In this document: positions 11,640-22,080 of the stretch, piece by piece | Numbering within the stretch: position 1 is the first letter of the stretch | Layout of the letters: each line of letters opens with the position of its first letter | Origin: Coriaria nepalensis | Taxonomy: Eukaryota; Streptophyta; Magnoliopsida; Cucurbitales; Coriariaceae | Reading direction: 5' to 3' | Length of the DNA stretch: 64,000 nt | Assembly: GCA_027186245.1 (NCBI GenBank) | Contig: CP114499.1 | Coordinates: forward strand, 5,461,001-5,525,000 | Program-made: the position numbers and the translations under genes | The notes under the pieces: generated by a model | Told to the model about the DNA's origin: nothing | Databases searched by the model: none | Seen by the model: only the letters and a program-made list of their open reading frames with translations

Positions 11640-12279
11640 GATCTTATTGCACCCACCATTTAGTCACTGACATTGTCGAAGGAGGCTTCTTTGCATATCT
11701 AGTGTCTTTCAAGTCTACAGAGAAAATGCAACATATTATCAAAATCAAATACATGTGATCATATAATGTTTGAAGGATTGTGATGACATTTTGTGTTGTA
11801 CTTACTAGATATACACGATCTATCCGATCTTTGAATTCCGGTTAGTGGCTGCCTCCTATTTGTCCTCGAGCTTCTTTCATTGATATTGCTTGGACCTTTC
11901 ACCGGGGAGCGTGGTTCGATCAAACTGGGTTGAATCGATATTGCATGACTATTTATTCTTAGTTCTTACCTTAGGCACTGATCCGGGTTGAATCTTGTTA
12001 ATTGCATTGCATAGGACTCAACCATTTCTTAAGCAATAAATGAATTCTCTCTCTGATGGCCGATTTGGTATGCCCAGTCGACCCACTAAAGATTCGAGCC
12101 ACCTGGAAGCTTTGAATCGCCTCCAAGCTGCAAAATTTTACCAATCAATCTACATTGACACTAAAAGCTTGGAATTAAAAAGGAAAAAAAGAGATGAGAA
12201 TCATACCTGCTTCTTCAGCTTTCCTTGACGCAAGAGTCAAATTATAATCATGGAGACCGTTTCTTGCAGAATCTTCCAT
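11640..12279 (-). pseudogene. Broken 5' part of a kinesin-14 gene with calponin-homology domain
   Basis: Two clear exons lie on the minus strand: 12207-12279 (MEDSARNGLHDYNLTLASRK...) and 11970-12127 (WRRFKASRWLESLVGRLGIP, then PSEREFIYCLRNG, and LCNAINKIQPGSVPK before a GT donor). This is the start of the CH domain of plant kinesin-14 proteins of the At1g63640/At5g41310 type, which are minus-end motors. The codon after CLRNG is TGA (12018-12020) where the family has Leu or Met; one T-to-G change from TTA explains it. Further down, near 11640-11715, a weak piece (DLKDTRYAKKPPSTMSVTK) resembles the family's ASDLE...GSVTK exon but then loses frame. No motor domain follows; the tRNA gene and AT-rich DNA replace it. 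I call it a truncated pseudogene. The 3' exon match is tentative. Confidence 0.8.
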
Positions 12280-15200
12280 GGGGTCCCAATCTTTCTTTCT
12301 TGAAACAAATATAAAAAAAAAAATTGGGTATTTAATTTCTTTGCAAGAAAACAAGCGCTTCTCAAGGGTTCAGCACTCACTCTCCACCCCCTCTGTAATG
12401 ATACAGTAAAACACTGAAAACCCAGATGGCCAGAAATCAAGGAGGAGAGAGAGAGAGAGAGAGAGAGTGAGAGGACTTGAGAGGGAAACGAGGAGGGGAA
12501 CACCAATTGGGGTTTATTTATTTCACGTTTAGGTTCGGCCCAGGTTCGGATCCGAACCTGAGGCATGGAATTATAAGGTTACAAGGGTGGGGTTTTGAAT
12601 TCAAATACGTGAAGACCAAACAACCCTCTCCACGTGTTCGTCCGACGAACGGTGAGATTTATCACAACCAAACACTAGAGATGGTAATTCAAGCCGGCCT
12701 GACCCTATCCGATCTAGCCCGTATTTGATCCGAGCTCATTTAGGTCAGGCCGGGCTCGATCAATTTAGATTTGGGCTGGGGTGGGCCTCAAAATTCTAAG
12801 CCCGGCCCGAGCCTGGTGAAAAATAGTATCTCAAATAAGTAAGTTTTATGATGTAGTAAGTAAGTTTTATAATACAAAAATAGTATATTTATCAATTTAT
12901 TTAATAGCTTATATTTTATTACGTTCTAGTGAAACAGATAAACTTAAAATAATATTATTCTGAAACCTTGTGATTTCTTTTCCAATTTTGTTATTTTGAA
13001 GACTTATAATTTAGTATATTATTAACAAAGAGTTAGACGAAGAAATAACTTTATTGTGATTTATAATGATAGATAATTCCGTGAAAAAAATCTTCCGGCC
13101 TAAAGTTAGACAAAAAAACTTTATTGGGATGCGTAGGAAACCCAAAATTGTAATCGACCAATGAAGAAGGAGTGGGAGTGATGATTGTTTGGTGAGCGAG
13201 AAAATGTGATAGAAAAGAAAAGGAAAGGAAAGGGAAATAATAGGAAGAGGAGGAGGCATGCTCTGCCAGAAGGGTTGCTACAAGTAGTAGGGGAAGGGAA
13301 AAAGGAGGGCGAAGGTGGCAGAAAATGAGAGCACGTCCCCCGACAGAGACACCCAGCTAGCGATGCACTTGTCTCGTGCCCATTTTATTACATTAAATAA
13401 TTTATATATATATCCACCAATCAAATACAAAAAGAAAACCGGGGTCCACCACCAAATACATTCTTTCCCTGAAATATCCTTCCTCTTTGTCGTTGTAAAT
13501 ATGTGTGCCCATGATTGCTCCTCTTTTTTCTTTCCCCCCCTTGTCAGCAGCCCTTTTTGCACGCTTCTCTAATCTCTATAATATCTAATCAAATAAATTT
13601 GTTACATATAAAATTATATATATATATATATATATTTTTTCCTAATATCATTTTTGTACGGATTTTAATTTTTTATAAATAAAATGTAACGAATTTTTTC
13701 ACATATTTTTTAAAAATGAATTACATATAAAATCTTAAATTTAGATCAATAACTCTCAGATAATCCCTAAAATTAAGTGACAATATTATCTAAATTATAT
13801 TTAGATCTTTTCATCACTTATTTTAGTACTTATATTGGTCGCTTTTGTTGATTTTATGTTATCGCTTAATTTTCCACTAATCAAAGCTTTGATTAGCACA
13901 TATAATCAGTTAATATCACTTAAGACTCTGAAGCCATGATTAGTTCTAACTTCTAACGAAAGACGTGTTGTATTTTTGTCGGTGAAAACCGGTTAGACTT
14001 CAAATTAGGACAAGAGTGAAAACAAACAAACAAACAAACAAACAAACAAACAAACAAACAAACAAACAAACAAACAAACTCAACCTTCCTGCCACAAATC
14101 TTAGATACTTTTAATTGACATTCCCTAATAATTGACAACATGTTACATCATTTTTGTTCTGGACTTCTACATCTAGTTGAAGTCGGTGATTAGGGTTTAT
14201 TTCTTAGTAGGTGAAGAAATGTAAGAGAATAAGAGCAATCATAAAACTTAGGACTTAAGTCTTATATCGATTAGTCCCAGCCATAAAACTTTAGTCTTAT
14301 AATAAAATCATATTACTTATCTCATCTGATCGATTAGTATTTATTATACTATTAGAATTAGACCAGAAATAAATAAATAAATATATTTACAGGGAAAAAA
14401 AAAAAAAAAAAAAAGAAAGAAAAAGGAAATAAGATTTGAATGATATAGAATCTGTATATGTTTTATGGATGCGGCAGACAGAATTAGTACAATTTGGAAC
14501 TGGAATTATTTCGATTTATAGCTAGGGTTCTACAATATGATAGGCATAACACTAGTAGCTACGTGGTAATGATAATATGACATAAAGCTACGACTACTTT
14601 TTCCTACACTCATGAATCCACCCACTTATTATAACACGAATTTTCGTATTTATAAAATTATTTATTTAATTTATATATAAATATTAAAATTTATTTAAAA
14701 ATATTTACTAAACATACATTTTCAAATGATTCTGAAAACTTAAATATTTGTATACATATAAAAACAGTAATAAATTAGGAATGAAAAGCAAGCTTAATAG
14801 CTTAGTTTATAATTTTCTATATCATTATTAATGAGGTCTAATGAAATAAATTTATTTTTATTTACTATAAACTTTTTTAGTGTATTTGCATATATCCTTT
14901 TATATATATATATATATATATATATCAATATAAATTAATGTAAGATATACTCAGCAATACATTAAAATAAAAAAAATAAAAAAAATCTGGTCAAACTGAC
15001 AAGATATGTTAATTACAATGTTAATAATTACTTTGGACCGACGAATATTTTTTTAAAGCATCCTCGGCTAATTACTGAACTAAACTATTCACTTTATAGT
15101 TTAATTAATTAATTAAATATTTATTTATTTTCCCAATAACAAAAAAGTAAGACTAGAAATGAATTGAAGTGAAGTAGTTGATTAATTGACTCCGAACGGG

Positions 15201-15326
15201 TCATCTAAAAACAAAGATATATAAAGTAGCAGTTTGGAGAATTGAAATCAAACACACACACTTGCATAACAAACTATAGGTAAACTGGTGAACGCAACAT
15301 TAAGTACTAATTAAGTGTTTGATTAA
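12280..15326. other. Intergenic region with microsatellites and a GC-rich dispersed-repeat fragment
   Basis: A (GA)n tract at about 12444-12468 fits the 5' leader of the kinesin relic. At about 12680-12815 there is a GC-rich block of repeated GGCC/CCCG motifs of the sort found in short dispersed plant elements (AGAGATGGTAATTCAAGCC at the left edge); I could not define its right end. An (AAAC)n array lies at 14019-14078. Several (AT)n tracts occur, for example around 13615 and 14905. No gene is supported. Confidence 0.6.
14019..14078. repeat. (AAAC)n microsatellite, about 15 units
   Basis: About 60 bases of uninterrupted AAAC tetranucleotides. On the minus strand they produce an artificial Val-Cys-Leu-Phe repeat reading frame, which should not be annotated as protein. 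Confidence 0.97.
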
Positions 15327-16767
15327 TTATTGGACAAACATTTTACAGTCAAACACGCGGCGGCTCTTCGATCGATCATTAGAATTTGATCGTTCCACCA
15401 AAGATTTCAAGGCGTTTTGCAAGAAGTGAACGGCCTCGATGCTGTGATCCTTATCGGCAGCAATGATAAGAACGTTGCGGATTCTTCCACCGAGAGTTGC
15501 CATTTCTGCTCTCAAGGTCTTCAAGTGGAGAGAGTTTAGTATTTCGATTAGGTCTGGAATCAGGTCTGTCCGATCCTCACAGCACAATGAGGCCTTGAAT
15601 ATCAATCTTCCATCGCTCGAATAATCACCTGACATGACACTGATTTCATCTGTTTCTGATGGGAATGTTTCCATCTCCGTGATTTCCAAGGCTTTCTGCT
15701 TTAGCTCCTTCACACGTTGAACAACCTTTGCAAGTAGCGAAGCTTTGTCTGTCTGAAAAAAATAATTAAATATATATACATATTGTTAATATATACAACA
15801 AACAAAATTATATATATATATATATATAGATCATACACTTAGTATTTTGAGGTAAACTATTTAGAAAACTGATCCACTGTTAATATACATATCATACATA
15901 TATATATATATAACATGTTGATTTTAAATAGTGTAAAGCTATGATACTTTCTCAAACACTAAAGAACCCTAGAAACTAGAAAAAGGGTTTGTTCTCTTTT
16001 TCTTTTTTTGCAGAGACAAAGACAAAAGGATCGATCACTTGCAGTTTGAACATTCAAAAGCTCCAGAATACTTGCAGTAGATCCAGAATATACAACCAGA
16101 TTCAAACACATAAATCACGTTAAAACTGCAGTCCTCATCTCTTTTTTTTTCTTTTTTCCTCCTTTTTCTTTTCCTTTTTCTTTTAGAGCAGATCGATAAA
16201 GTCAAATCTGTTGCTAAGACAAAAAAAAAAAAAAAACAAACCGACCACTGCAGCCTGATAAATTTGAACACTAGATTTGGTTTCACATGTTTCCTTTACT
16301 TCCCCAAAACTTACTAACTTCTTAAATTTAAAAAAAAAAAACATTAATTCATTAAACATTAGTATAATCGAATCCTGATCATGAGGATCAGATTGTGCAC
16401 GTGCGTACGATTTAATTAATCTTACCTTAGAATTACAAGGAAGAAGATTGCGAAGCTTATGGAGGTGGCCGTTAATTCTTTCCCTCCGCCGCTTCTCGGC
16501 CTCCTTGTGATTCTTCAAAGCAGCGAGAGCTCTATCATGGCTACCAGATATTGGCGGCGGTGGCTCCGCCGTAATTCCAGACAACTCCAAGGGGTAATTG
16601 TATGAACTAGTACTCGAGCTACTACAATGGCTCTGCCTGTGCATAGTAGTCATGGCCGGAATACTATTACTCCTAGTACCATACTGATCACCGACGTGAT
16701 TAAACACACCGTTTTGGGCCAAGAATCTATATAGCTCTGATGAGTTCTGATCAGTCGGCTGCATCAT
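15327..16767 (-). CDS. bHLH transcription factor, bHLH106-like
   Basis: Two exons, 16426-16767 and 15327-15752, join to 255 residues, close to Arabidopsis bHLH106 (about 253). Exon 1 contains a Ser-rich stretch (HCSSSSTSSYNYPLELSGI) and the basic plus first helix NHKEAEKRRRERINGHLHKL, which has the His-Glu-Arg pattern for E-box binding. Exon 2 begins TDKASLLAKVVQRVKELKQK (second helix) and continues with PSETDEISV and a C-terminal ACT-like fold, FKASLCCEDRTDLIPDLIEI. The intron (15753-16425) falls inside the bHLH domain, as in the family. Expected role: a nuclear dimeric regulator; bHLH106 relatives are linked to salt and abiotic stress responses, which is family knowledge. A (CTT)n tract at 16800-16825 lies in the leader. 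The gene looks intact. Confidence 0.93.
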
Positions 16768-16799
16768 TTTCTTTTTCTTTTAGCTTTTCGCCAAGTTTT

Positions 16800-16825
16800 T
16801 CTTCTTCTTCTTCTTCTTCTTCTTC
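16800..16825. repeat. (CTT)n tract in the bHLH leader
   Basis: About eight CTT units, or GAA on the sense strand of the bHLH gene. It lies 33 bases upstream of the bHLH ATG and is probably part of the 5' UTR. Confidence 0.85.
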
Positions 16826-18092
16826 GGCCCTTTTTCTTTCTCTCTATCCTTTTTTTAAAGAGTGAATGGCGAAGTGAAAGTGGGAGTGGGAAGAGCTTTC
16901 GGTGGGTCTTTTTATTTTTGTCTTTAGGGTTTTTTTATCCGACAACTTTGGGTTTCATTTTTAATCATGTCGTTGAGGGAAGAATGATAAAGTGGTTCCA
17001 TTTTGCCGCGATATTTTGAACGATATATTTAACGTTGGACCACGATCTTAATTTCTCCTTTGTTTTTTACAAGTTTGATATTCTTCTATATTTCTTTATA
17101 TATATATATATTAAATATAGTTATAGTTTGCATTTTTATTTTATTTTTATTATTTTTGGAAATTTGAGAAATTTCTCCATGCATTCGTAGGTTCCAAATT
17201 TCAGGAAAAACGATTATACTCATAATATCATTAGATAAATTTAAAATATAATCTTAAATATTGAGCAGAGCACTTAAACTCAGATCAAATTCAGAAAACT
17301 AGCTCGCCAAACTGCCCGAATAAACCATAAGAGTAATTACAGTTTGGATTCGATGAGGCCTACGGTCCTCTTATAGTACTTGCCGACATTCTTTATTTCT
17401 TGATCAAAATATTATTGTACACTTTTTTTTCTTCAATTAGATATATAATGTAATTTCCGCCGATTAAGATCCTTTTTAAGTTGGGTGGAATAGAAATTTC
17501 ATTTTTATTCCGGTTAGATTTAATTTGATATATAAAATTAGAGATATTTTAATATATTTTAAAAGTATTTATTTTTAAAATATGATCAAATCAATATTAA
17601 TTTATGTGTTATATTCTCCTAAAGTAAATATTAAATATTTTAAAAGAGTATTTTAAAATTTCTGAGTAAAATAATTCTAACATGACATAATTAATTCCAA
17701 AAAAATCAAATCAATTGCATAATTAAGGTTACATATAATGTCAAGATCTAATCTCAATTAATCATATGATCGACAATGATAAAAGTACTGTCTCCATATA
17801 GAGAGATGTGTTACGACAACATAAGTGATATATAAGCGCATATTTATGATTAATTAATTAGGTCTGATTAACATTTTCTTCTTCTTTGAATCGATCTTTG
17901 ACAAAAAGAAAGATTCTTGCTCTTTGCTCTTTGTTTTTTTTTTTTTTTTTTAATACTAATCAATCTATCGGCTCAAGACTCACTGCATGTTTAAGGTACA
18001 GTTTGATAAGATATAAATAAATTATTAAAGATGCTTATGTGAAGAGATCGTCACAGATAAATAATTGTAATTGTAAGTGCCATATGAGAAAC
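16826..18092. other. bHLH promoter side and AT-rich intergenic DNA
   Basis: The stretch contains the presumed bHLH promoter and then AT-rich DNA. No exon or RNA gene is recognised. Confidence 0.6.
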
Positions 18093-18412
18093 CAGGGTGA
18101 GCAAATAAAATCCGACCCGCACCGCCTGTCCAAAAATCTGATCCGGAGAGTTGGATATGGGTTGAAATTTTATGGAAAGGTTTGTTTTCCGATCTGAAAC
18201 AATAATGTCTGACATTTAGATACCTATCGTGTATTTGATCTGATGGGTATTCGATTTTTATACCTGCTCTGCTTTATACTAATATATTAGTAATTAATAT
18301 CATTATATCCGTATCCGACATATCCGGCTAATATATGGCACAATTTGGGAGGATAGTCACCCAATCCGTGCCATATCAGATGGATCGGAGATCCAACCCG
18401 TGCACATGCCTA
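18093..18412. mobile_element. Short non-autonomous hAT-like element (MITE), 320 bp
   Basis: The 8-bp sequence TGAGAAAC occurs directly on both sides (18085-18092 and 18413-18420), as expected for a hAT target-site duplication. The left end is CAGGGTGAGCAAATAAAATC. The right end, read inward on the other strand, is TAGGCATGTGCACGGG. These are imperfect inverted ends of the C/TAGGG type common in plant hAT MITEs. The interior is GC-richer than its surroundings, rich in GATCCG/CCGACCC motifs, and has no open frame, so a transposase in trans would be needed. Confidence 0.75.
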
Positions 18413-18420
18413 TGAGAAAC

Positions 18421-18872
18421 AATGCAACATGTTCCTATATAAACAAATAAATACCAAAATAAATGAACGACGTATGATATTTGGATTCATCTGAGGTTAA
18501 ACAAGTAGTAGGCATTTCGCCTTCTGCAGGATAATACACGTGTTCTAATAGCGAGATAACGGAACAAAGAATATCATCAGGCAGTTCAATGATGTGATCA
18601 TTTTCCTCTGTTTTCCTACTAAGGAAAAGGTATAGCCATAAATTTTATCCCAAATAGTAACTGTGACTCAGTGCTATCTCATCCAATGATTTCTGTAGTA
18701 TAATAAAACGGAGAACTAACAATCTGCATGCAATAAAACCTTATAAGCTTCCAGATTTCATATGTATGAATTGAATTTTTCACTCTCATATATGGATTTG
18801 TACCATATCAAAACCCCTTATAAGGGTACTAGTTATATACCTAATCCCATAAGCTCATCATAGAACGAACCA
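18421..18872. other. Region downstream of the PPR gene
   Basis: This is probably the PPR 3' UTR and flanking DNA. No other feature is seen. Confidence 0.6.
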
Positions 18873-21458
18873 TCACCAATAGCCCCTGCAAGAGCAAGAT
18901 CCATCCTGGAAATGGTGGAAACGACTTGAATCTCTTAATATGATCTCATGTTCAATTATTTTAGATATGTAGGTCATAGCAACATGGCAATCTCCACATA
19001 TCCTTAAGTTCTTAGTGATCCGTATAGGAGCTCTCTTAGGTGTTGTTAAGATGCCATAGGCAAGAGCCAACTTCTCACTATGCTCCAAAAGAAGATCAAC
19101 TTTCTCCTCATCAGCCACATCATGAAGAGCAAAGCTCGTTTGAGGAACGTAACCCATGTCTTTGATCCGTTCAATCAAGTCCGAGAGTAATTCATATATC
19201 CGGCTAGACTCAGAATGAGTCCTATCCCCTACAAAGAAGGTAGAAGTGCCCTTCTTCCCTTGGACCCAACTACAACCTGGCCGTTTTCTAATCCCAGTAT
19301 GTTTCATCAAATACCTAATTCTAGCCACATCTTTCCACCTTCTAGCATTAGCATATAAATTTGAAAGCAATGTATACGACCCATCATTCTCCGAACCTAT
19401 TTCTAGCAGTTTACTCGCCGCATATTCACCTAGTTCAACATTTGCATGCATTCTACTAGCACTAAGTAATGCTACCCATACTATGGGTGTAGGGTCCATA
19501 GGCATGGCTTTAACAAGATCAAACGCCTCATTTAGCCGACCAGCTCGACCCAGAAGGTCAACCATACAAGCATAATGTTCAACCCCAGGAACCACCCCAA
19601 AATCCTTGCTCATGTTGTTAAAGTACTCCATGCCTTGATCAGCCATTCCTGAGTGGCTACAGGCATAAAGCACGACGACAAAGGTGACGCCATCAACAAC
19701 TAGCCCTGTTTTCCTCATCTCATGGAAAACATGGAGGGCTTCTCTGCCTCGACCATGCATGCCATAGCCCGTCATGAGAGAAGTCCAAGAAACATCGTTT
19801 CTTTGGTTCATGTTATTAAACACAATTTGAGCCGCTTCAATGTCTCCGGATTTTGAATACATGTCTATAAGGCAATTGGATATGTGTAAAACTTCGGACT
19901 CAAATTCACTACGCAAGACATATGCGTGAATTTGTTTCCCAAATCTTAGTGCAGCTAAACGGGCACAAGCCATCAAGGAACAAGATAGAGTAAATGCATT
20001 TGGCTTTATAGACTTATCTTGTGTAAAAATCCGAGAGAAAAGTTCTAGAGAGTCATTGGCTTCACCTAGTTGAGCGTAACCACCAATCATAACCGTCCAC
20101 GTCACCACATTCTTATCATCTGGCTTAATAGAATCAAATACAATACGCGCAACTCTGGTACTTTTGCATTTGGCGTACATATCGATCAAACCATTTATAA
20201 CCATCAGATTTTCCCCCATATCATTCCCTTCTAAGTAAAGAATATACTTTATGGCATAACAATGAATCTCTTTACCACTAAGCAATGCGCCCACAGAAGA
20301 ACAACCTGAAAGAAGAGACACTAGTGTGACCACATTTGGCTTGGACCCAAAAAGCTGCATTTTCCTAAACACATCAATTGCTTCATAACCAAGTCCTCTC
20401 TGAGAAAACCCAGAAATCACAGCACTCCATGTTATAACATTTAATTCAATCTTCTCTTCCCGCATCTTCTCCAAGAGAGTAAGAGCTTCGTCAAAGCTAC
20501 CAATTTGGGAATACCCAGTAACCATAGCATTCCAAGAAACTACATCCTTCTCCTTCATTAGCTCAAAAACCTTTCTTGCTTCCTCCATTTTCTGACACTT
20601 AGAGTACATGTCAACTACAGCATTACCCACAAACACATCGTCTGACAAACTACTCCTAACTGCATATGCATGAACCTGCTTACCTAGTTTCCATGAACTA
20701 GCTGAAGCACAAGCAGGAAGGATATTCACAAGAGTAACAGCATCCGGGCGATTATTAAGATCAATACCCATTTGAAAAGCAATCTTAAGGCCTCTTTTCC
20801 ATTGACCATTTTGTATATAAGCAGCTAGTATAGAATTCCACGTAACATTATCATAAATCCCTCTTTGAAGCATTTCATCGAACATTTGACGTGCATCATC
20901 CAACCCGCCACACCTTGCATACATTGCCACCAACGAATTACATACAAACACGTTAGATTGAAACCCATTTGAATAAACAACAGCATGGACTGAAGTACCA
21001 CGTCCAAATGAAGATAACTCCCCACAAGCTTTGAGAACGAAAGGGAAGGTATAGTGATCAGGCTTCCATCCAAGTCTCTGCATCCGACAGAAATAACTCA
21101 GCACGTCGTGGAGAAATCCAAGACGCAAAGAACGTCGTACCAGTGAGTTCCACCAGAACACATTGAACGGAGAAGGAAGAAGCCGTTCGAGCAACGATAC
21201 GGCGTGTGCAGGTGCATCGCAGTCTATGTAGGTAGCGATGAGCTGGGTCGTCGCTTCTGTGATTCCATTTACGAGGATTTGCTGGTGGGCGAGCTTGGCG
21301 AGGGTCAACGTTTTGCATTGGTGAAGAAGAGATTGTGGAGGGAGAGAAAGTGTAGGTGCAGTAGAAGTAGAGCAGGGGACGGTAATGGTGGTGAAGAATT
21401 TGCTGAGAAGTAGAAATTGGTAAGGGAAGTTAAAAGCTTTACAGTAATGGTGTATCAT
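18873..21458 (-). CDS. DYW-type pentatricopeptide repeat protein (At5g16860-like)
   Basis: This is a single-exon gene of 861 residues. After an N-terminal stretch rich in Leu, Ser and Thr that may be an organelle-targeting peptide, PLS-type PPR repeats run from about residue 60 to 620. Typical units include FVCNSLVAMYARCGGLDDAR, VSWNAMVTGYSQIGSFDEAL and HYACMVDLLGRAGRLNEAF. The E/E+ region follows, then a DYW deaminase-like domain with HSEKLALAYGIL (zinc-site His-Ala/Ser-Glu), CGDCHVAMTYISKI and the terminus CSCRGYW. The last three residues are GYW rather than DYW. Proteins of this class bind organellar RNA and carry out C-to-U editing; the target cannot be told from sequence here. I recall Arabidopsis At5g16860 as the closest relative. 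The frame is unbroken and the gene looks functional. Confidence 0.95.
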   Translation of the reverse strand: MIHHYCKAFNFPYQFLLLSKFFTTITVPCSTSTAPTLSLPPQSLLHQCKTLTLAKLAHQQILVNGITEATTQLIATYIDCDAPAHAVSLLERLLPSPFNVFWWNSLVRRSLRLGFLHDVLSYFCRMQRLGWKPDHYTFPFVLKACGELSSFGRGTSVHAVVYSNGFQSNVFVCNSLVAMYARCGGLDDARQMFDEMLQRGIYDNVTWNSILAAYIQNGQWKRGLKIAFQMGIDLNNRPDAVTLVNILPACASASSWKLGKQVHAYAVRSSLSDDVFVGNAVVDMYSKCQKMEEARKVFELMKEKDVVSWNAMVTGYSQIGSFDEALTLLEKMREEKIELNVITWSAVISGFSQRGLGYEAIDVFRKMQLFGSKPNVVTLVSLLSGCSSVGALLSGKEIHCYAIKYILYLEGNDMGENLMVINGLIDMYAKCKSTRVARIVFDSIKPDDKNVVTWTVMIGGYAQLGEANDSLELFSRIFTQDKSIKPNAFTLSCSLMACARLAALRFGKQIHAYVLRSEFESEVLHISNCLIDMYSKSGDIEAAQIVFNNMNQRNDVSWTSLMTGYGMHGRGREALHVFHEMRKTGLVVDGVTFVVVLYACSHSGMADQGMEYFNNMSKDFGVVPGVEHYACMVDLLGRAGRLNEAFDLVKAMPMDPTPIVWVALLSASRMHANVELGEYAASKLLEIGSENDGSYTLLSNLYANARRWKDVARIRYLMKHTGIRKRPGCSWVQGKKGTSTFFVGDRTHSESSRIYELLSDLIERIKDMGYVPQTSFALHDVADEEKVDLLLEHSEKLALAYGILTTPKRAPIRITKNLRICGDCHVAMTYISKIIEHEIILRDSSRFHHFQDGSCSCRGYW

Positions 21459-21794
21459 AACGTTAACAAGTCAACGGATAAGGTCAAAAGGAGGGTCTTT
21501 GATAATGACATAGCGTTTACCGGAGAAGATGATCGACCGTAGAGGAGATGACGAGATGTGTGTCCGTTCCGGCGAGCAGAGCAGAGCAAAGGAAAGGAAC
21601 ATATAAATAAATTAATAAAATAAAGTAAAAATATTTATTTGTTATGTTTTATTATTTCCCGCCCTCATCTCTCCGCTTTCTTCTTCCCATTTCGCCCCCA
21701 AATTTCTCCTCCTCCCGGGAAATGAAAACGGCAAAAGGGTTTGGGTAAATTGACCCGACTTAAAATTCTAGGGCTCCAAACCCGCACAGAAGCA

Positions 21795-21941
21795 ATGTCG
21801 AATTCAGAGGAACTGCAAGAAGCATCGAGAATTGCTCAGATTGGAGTTCATACGCTTAGAAGGCTCTCACCAACCCCTTTCGCCGCAGCAAATTCGAAAG
21901 AAGTCAGAGCTGAAGATTATTCTTCCTTCAAAACTGATCGG
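21795..21941 (+). CDS. Unassigned small first exon
   Basis: A reading frame starts at ATG 21795 (MSNSEELQEASRIAQIGVHT...) and runs 49 codons to a plausible donor after TCAAAACTGATCG (GT at 21942). It is preceded by a pyrimidine-rich, GC-richer leader (about 21650-21790) like a genuine promoter/5' UTR, divergent from the PPR gene. The N-terminus does not match the remembered HMG-CoA lyase N-terminus, although lyase exons follow from about 22081. It could be the first exon of that transcript or a remnant of another gene. I do not recognise the protein. Confidence 0.35.
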
Positions 21942-22080
21942 TAATTTCAATCAACTTGTATTTTTCTTGAATTTAACTCAAAAAAGCATTATATCTGCGA
22001 TCATCAATTACAGTCCTTATGAATATCTTTATAATAAAAGATTATACCGAACAAGTCTGGAAATTGCATGACTAATATTT

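Noticed and set aside
12018..12020. TGA as selenocysteine in the kinesin relic
   Set aside because: Land plants lack the selenocysteine system and the family has Leu or Met there; a point mutation is simpler.
12237..12566. 109-residue minus-strand frame overlapping the kinesin start
   Set aside because: It is out of frame with the clear CH-domain exon and contains a translated GA repeat.
13953..14141. Minus-strand frame with a Val-Cys-Leu-Phe repeat
   Set aside because: It is only the translation of the (AAAC)n microsatellite.
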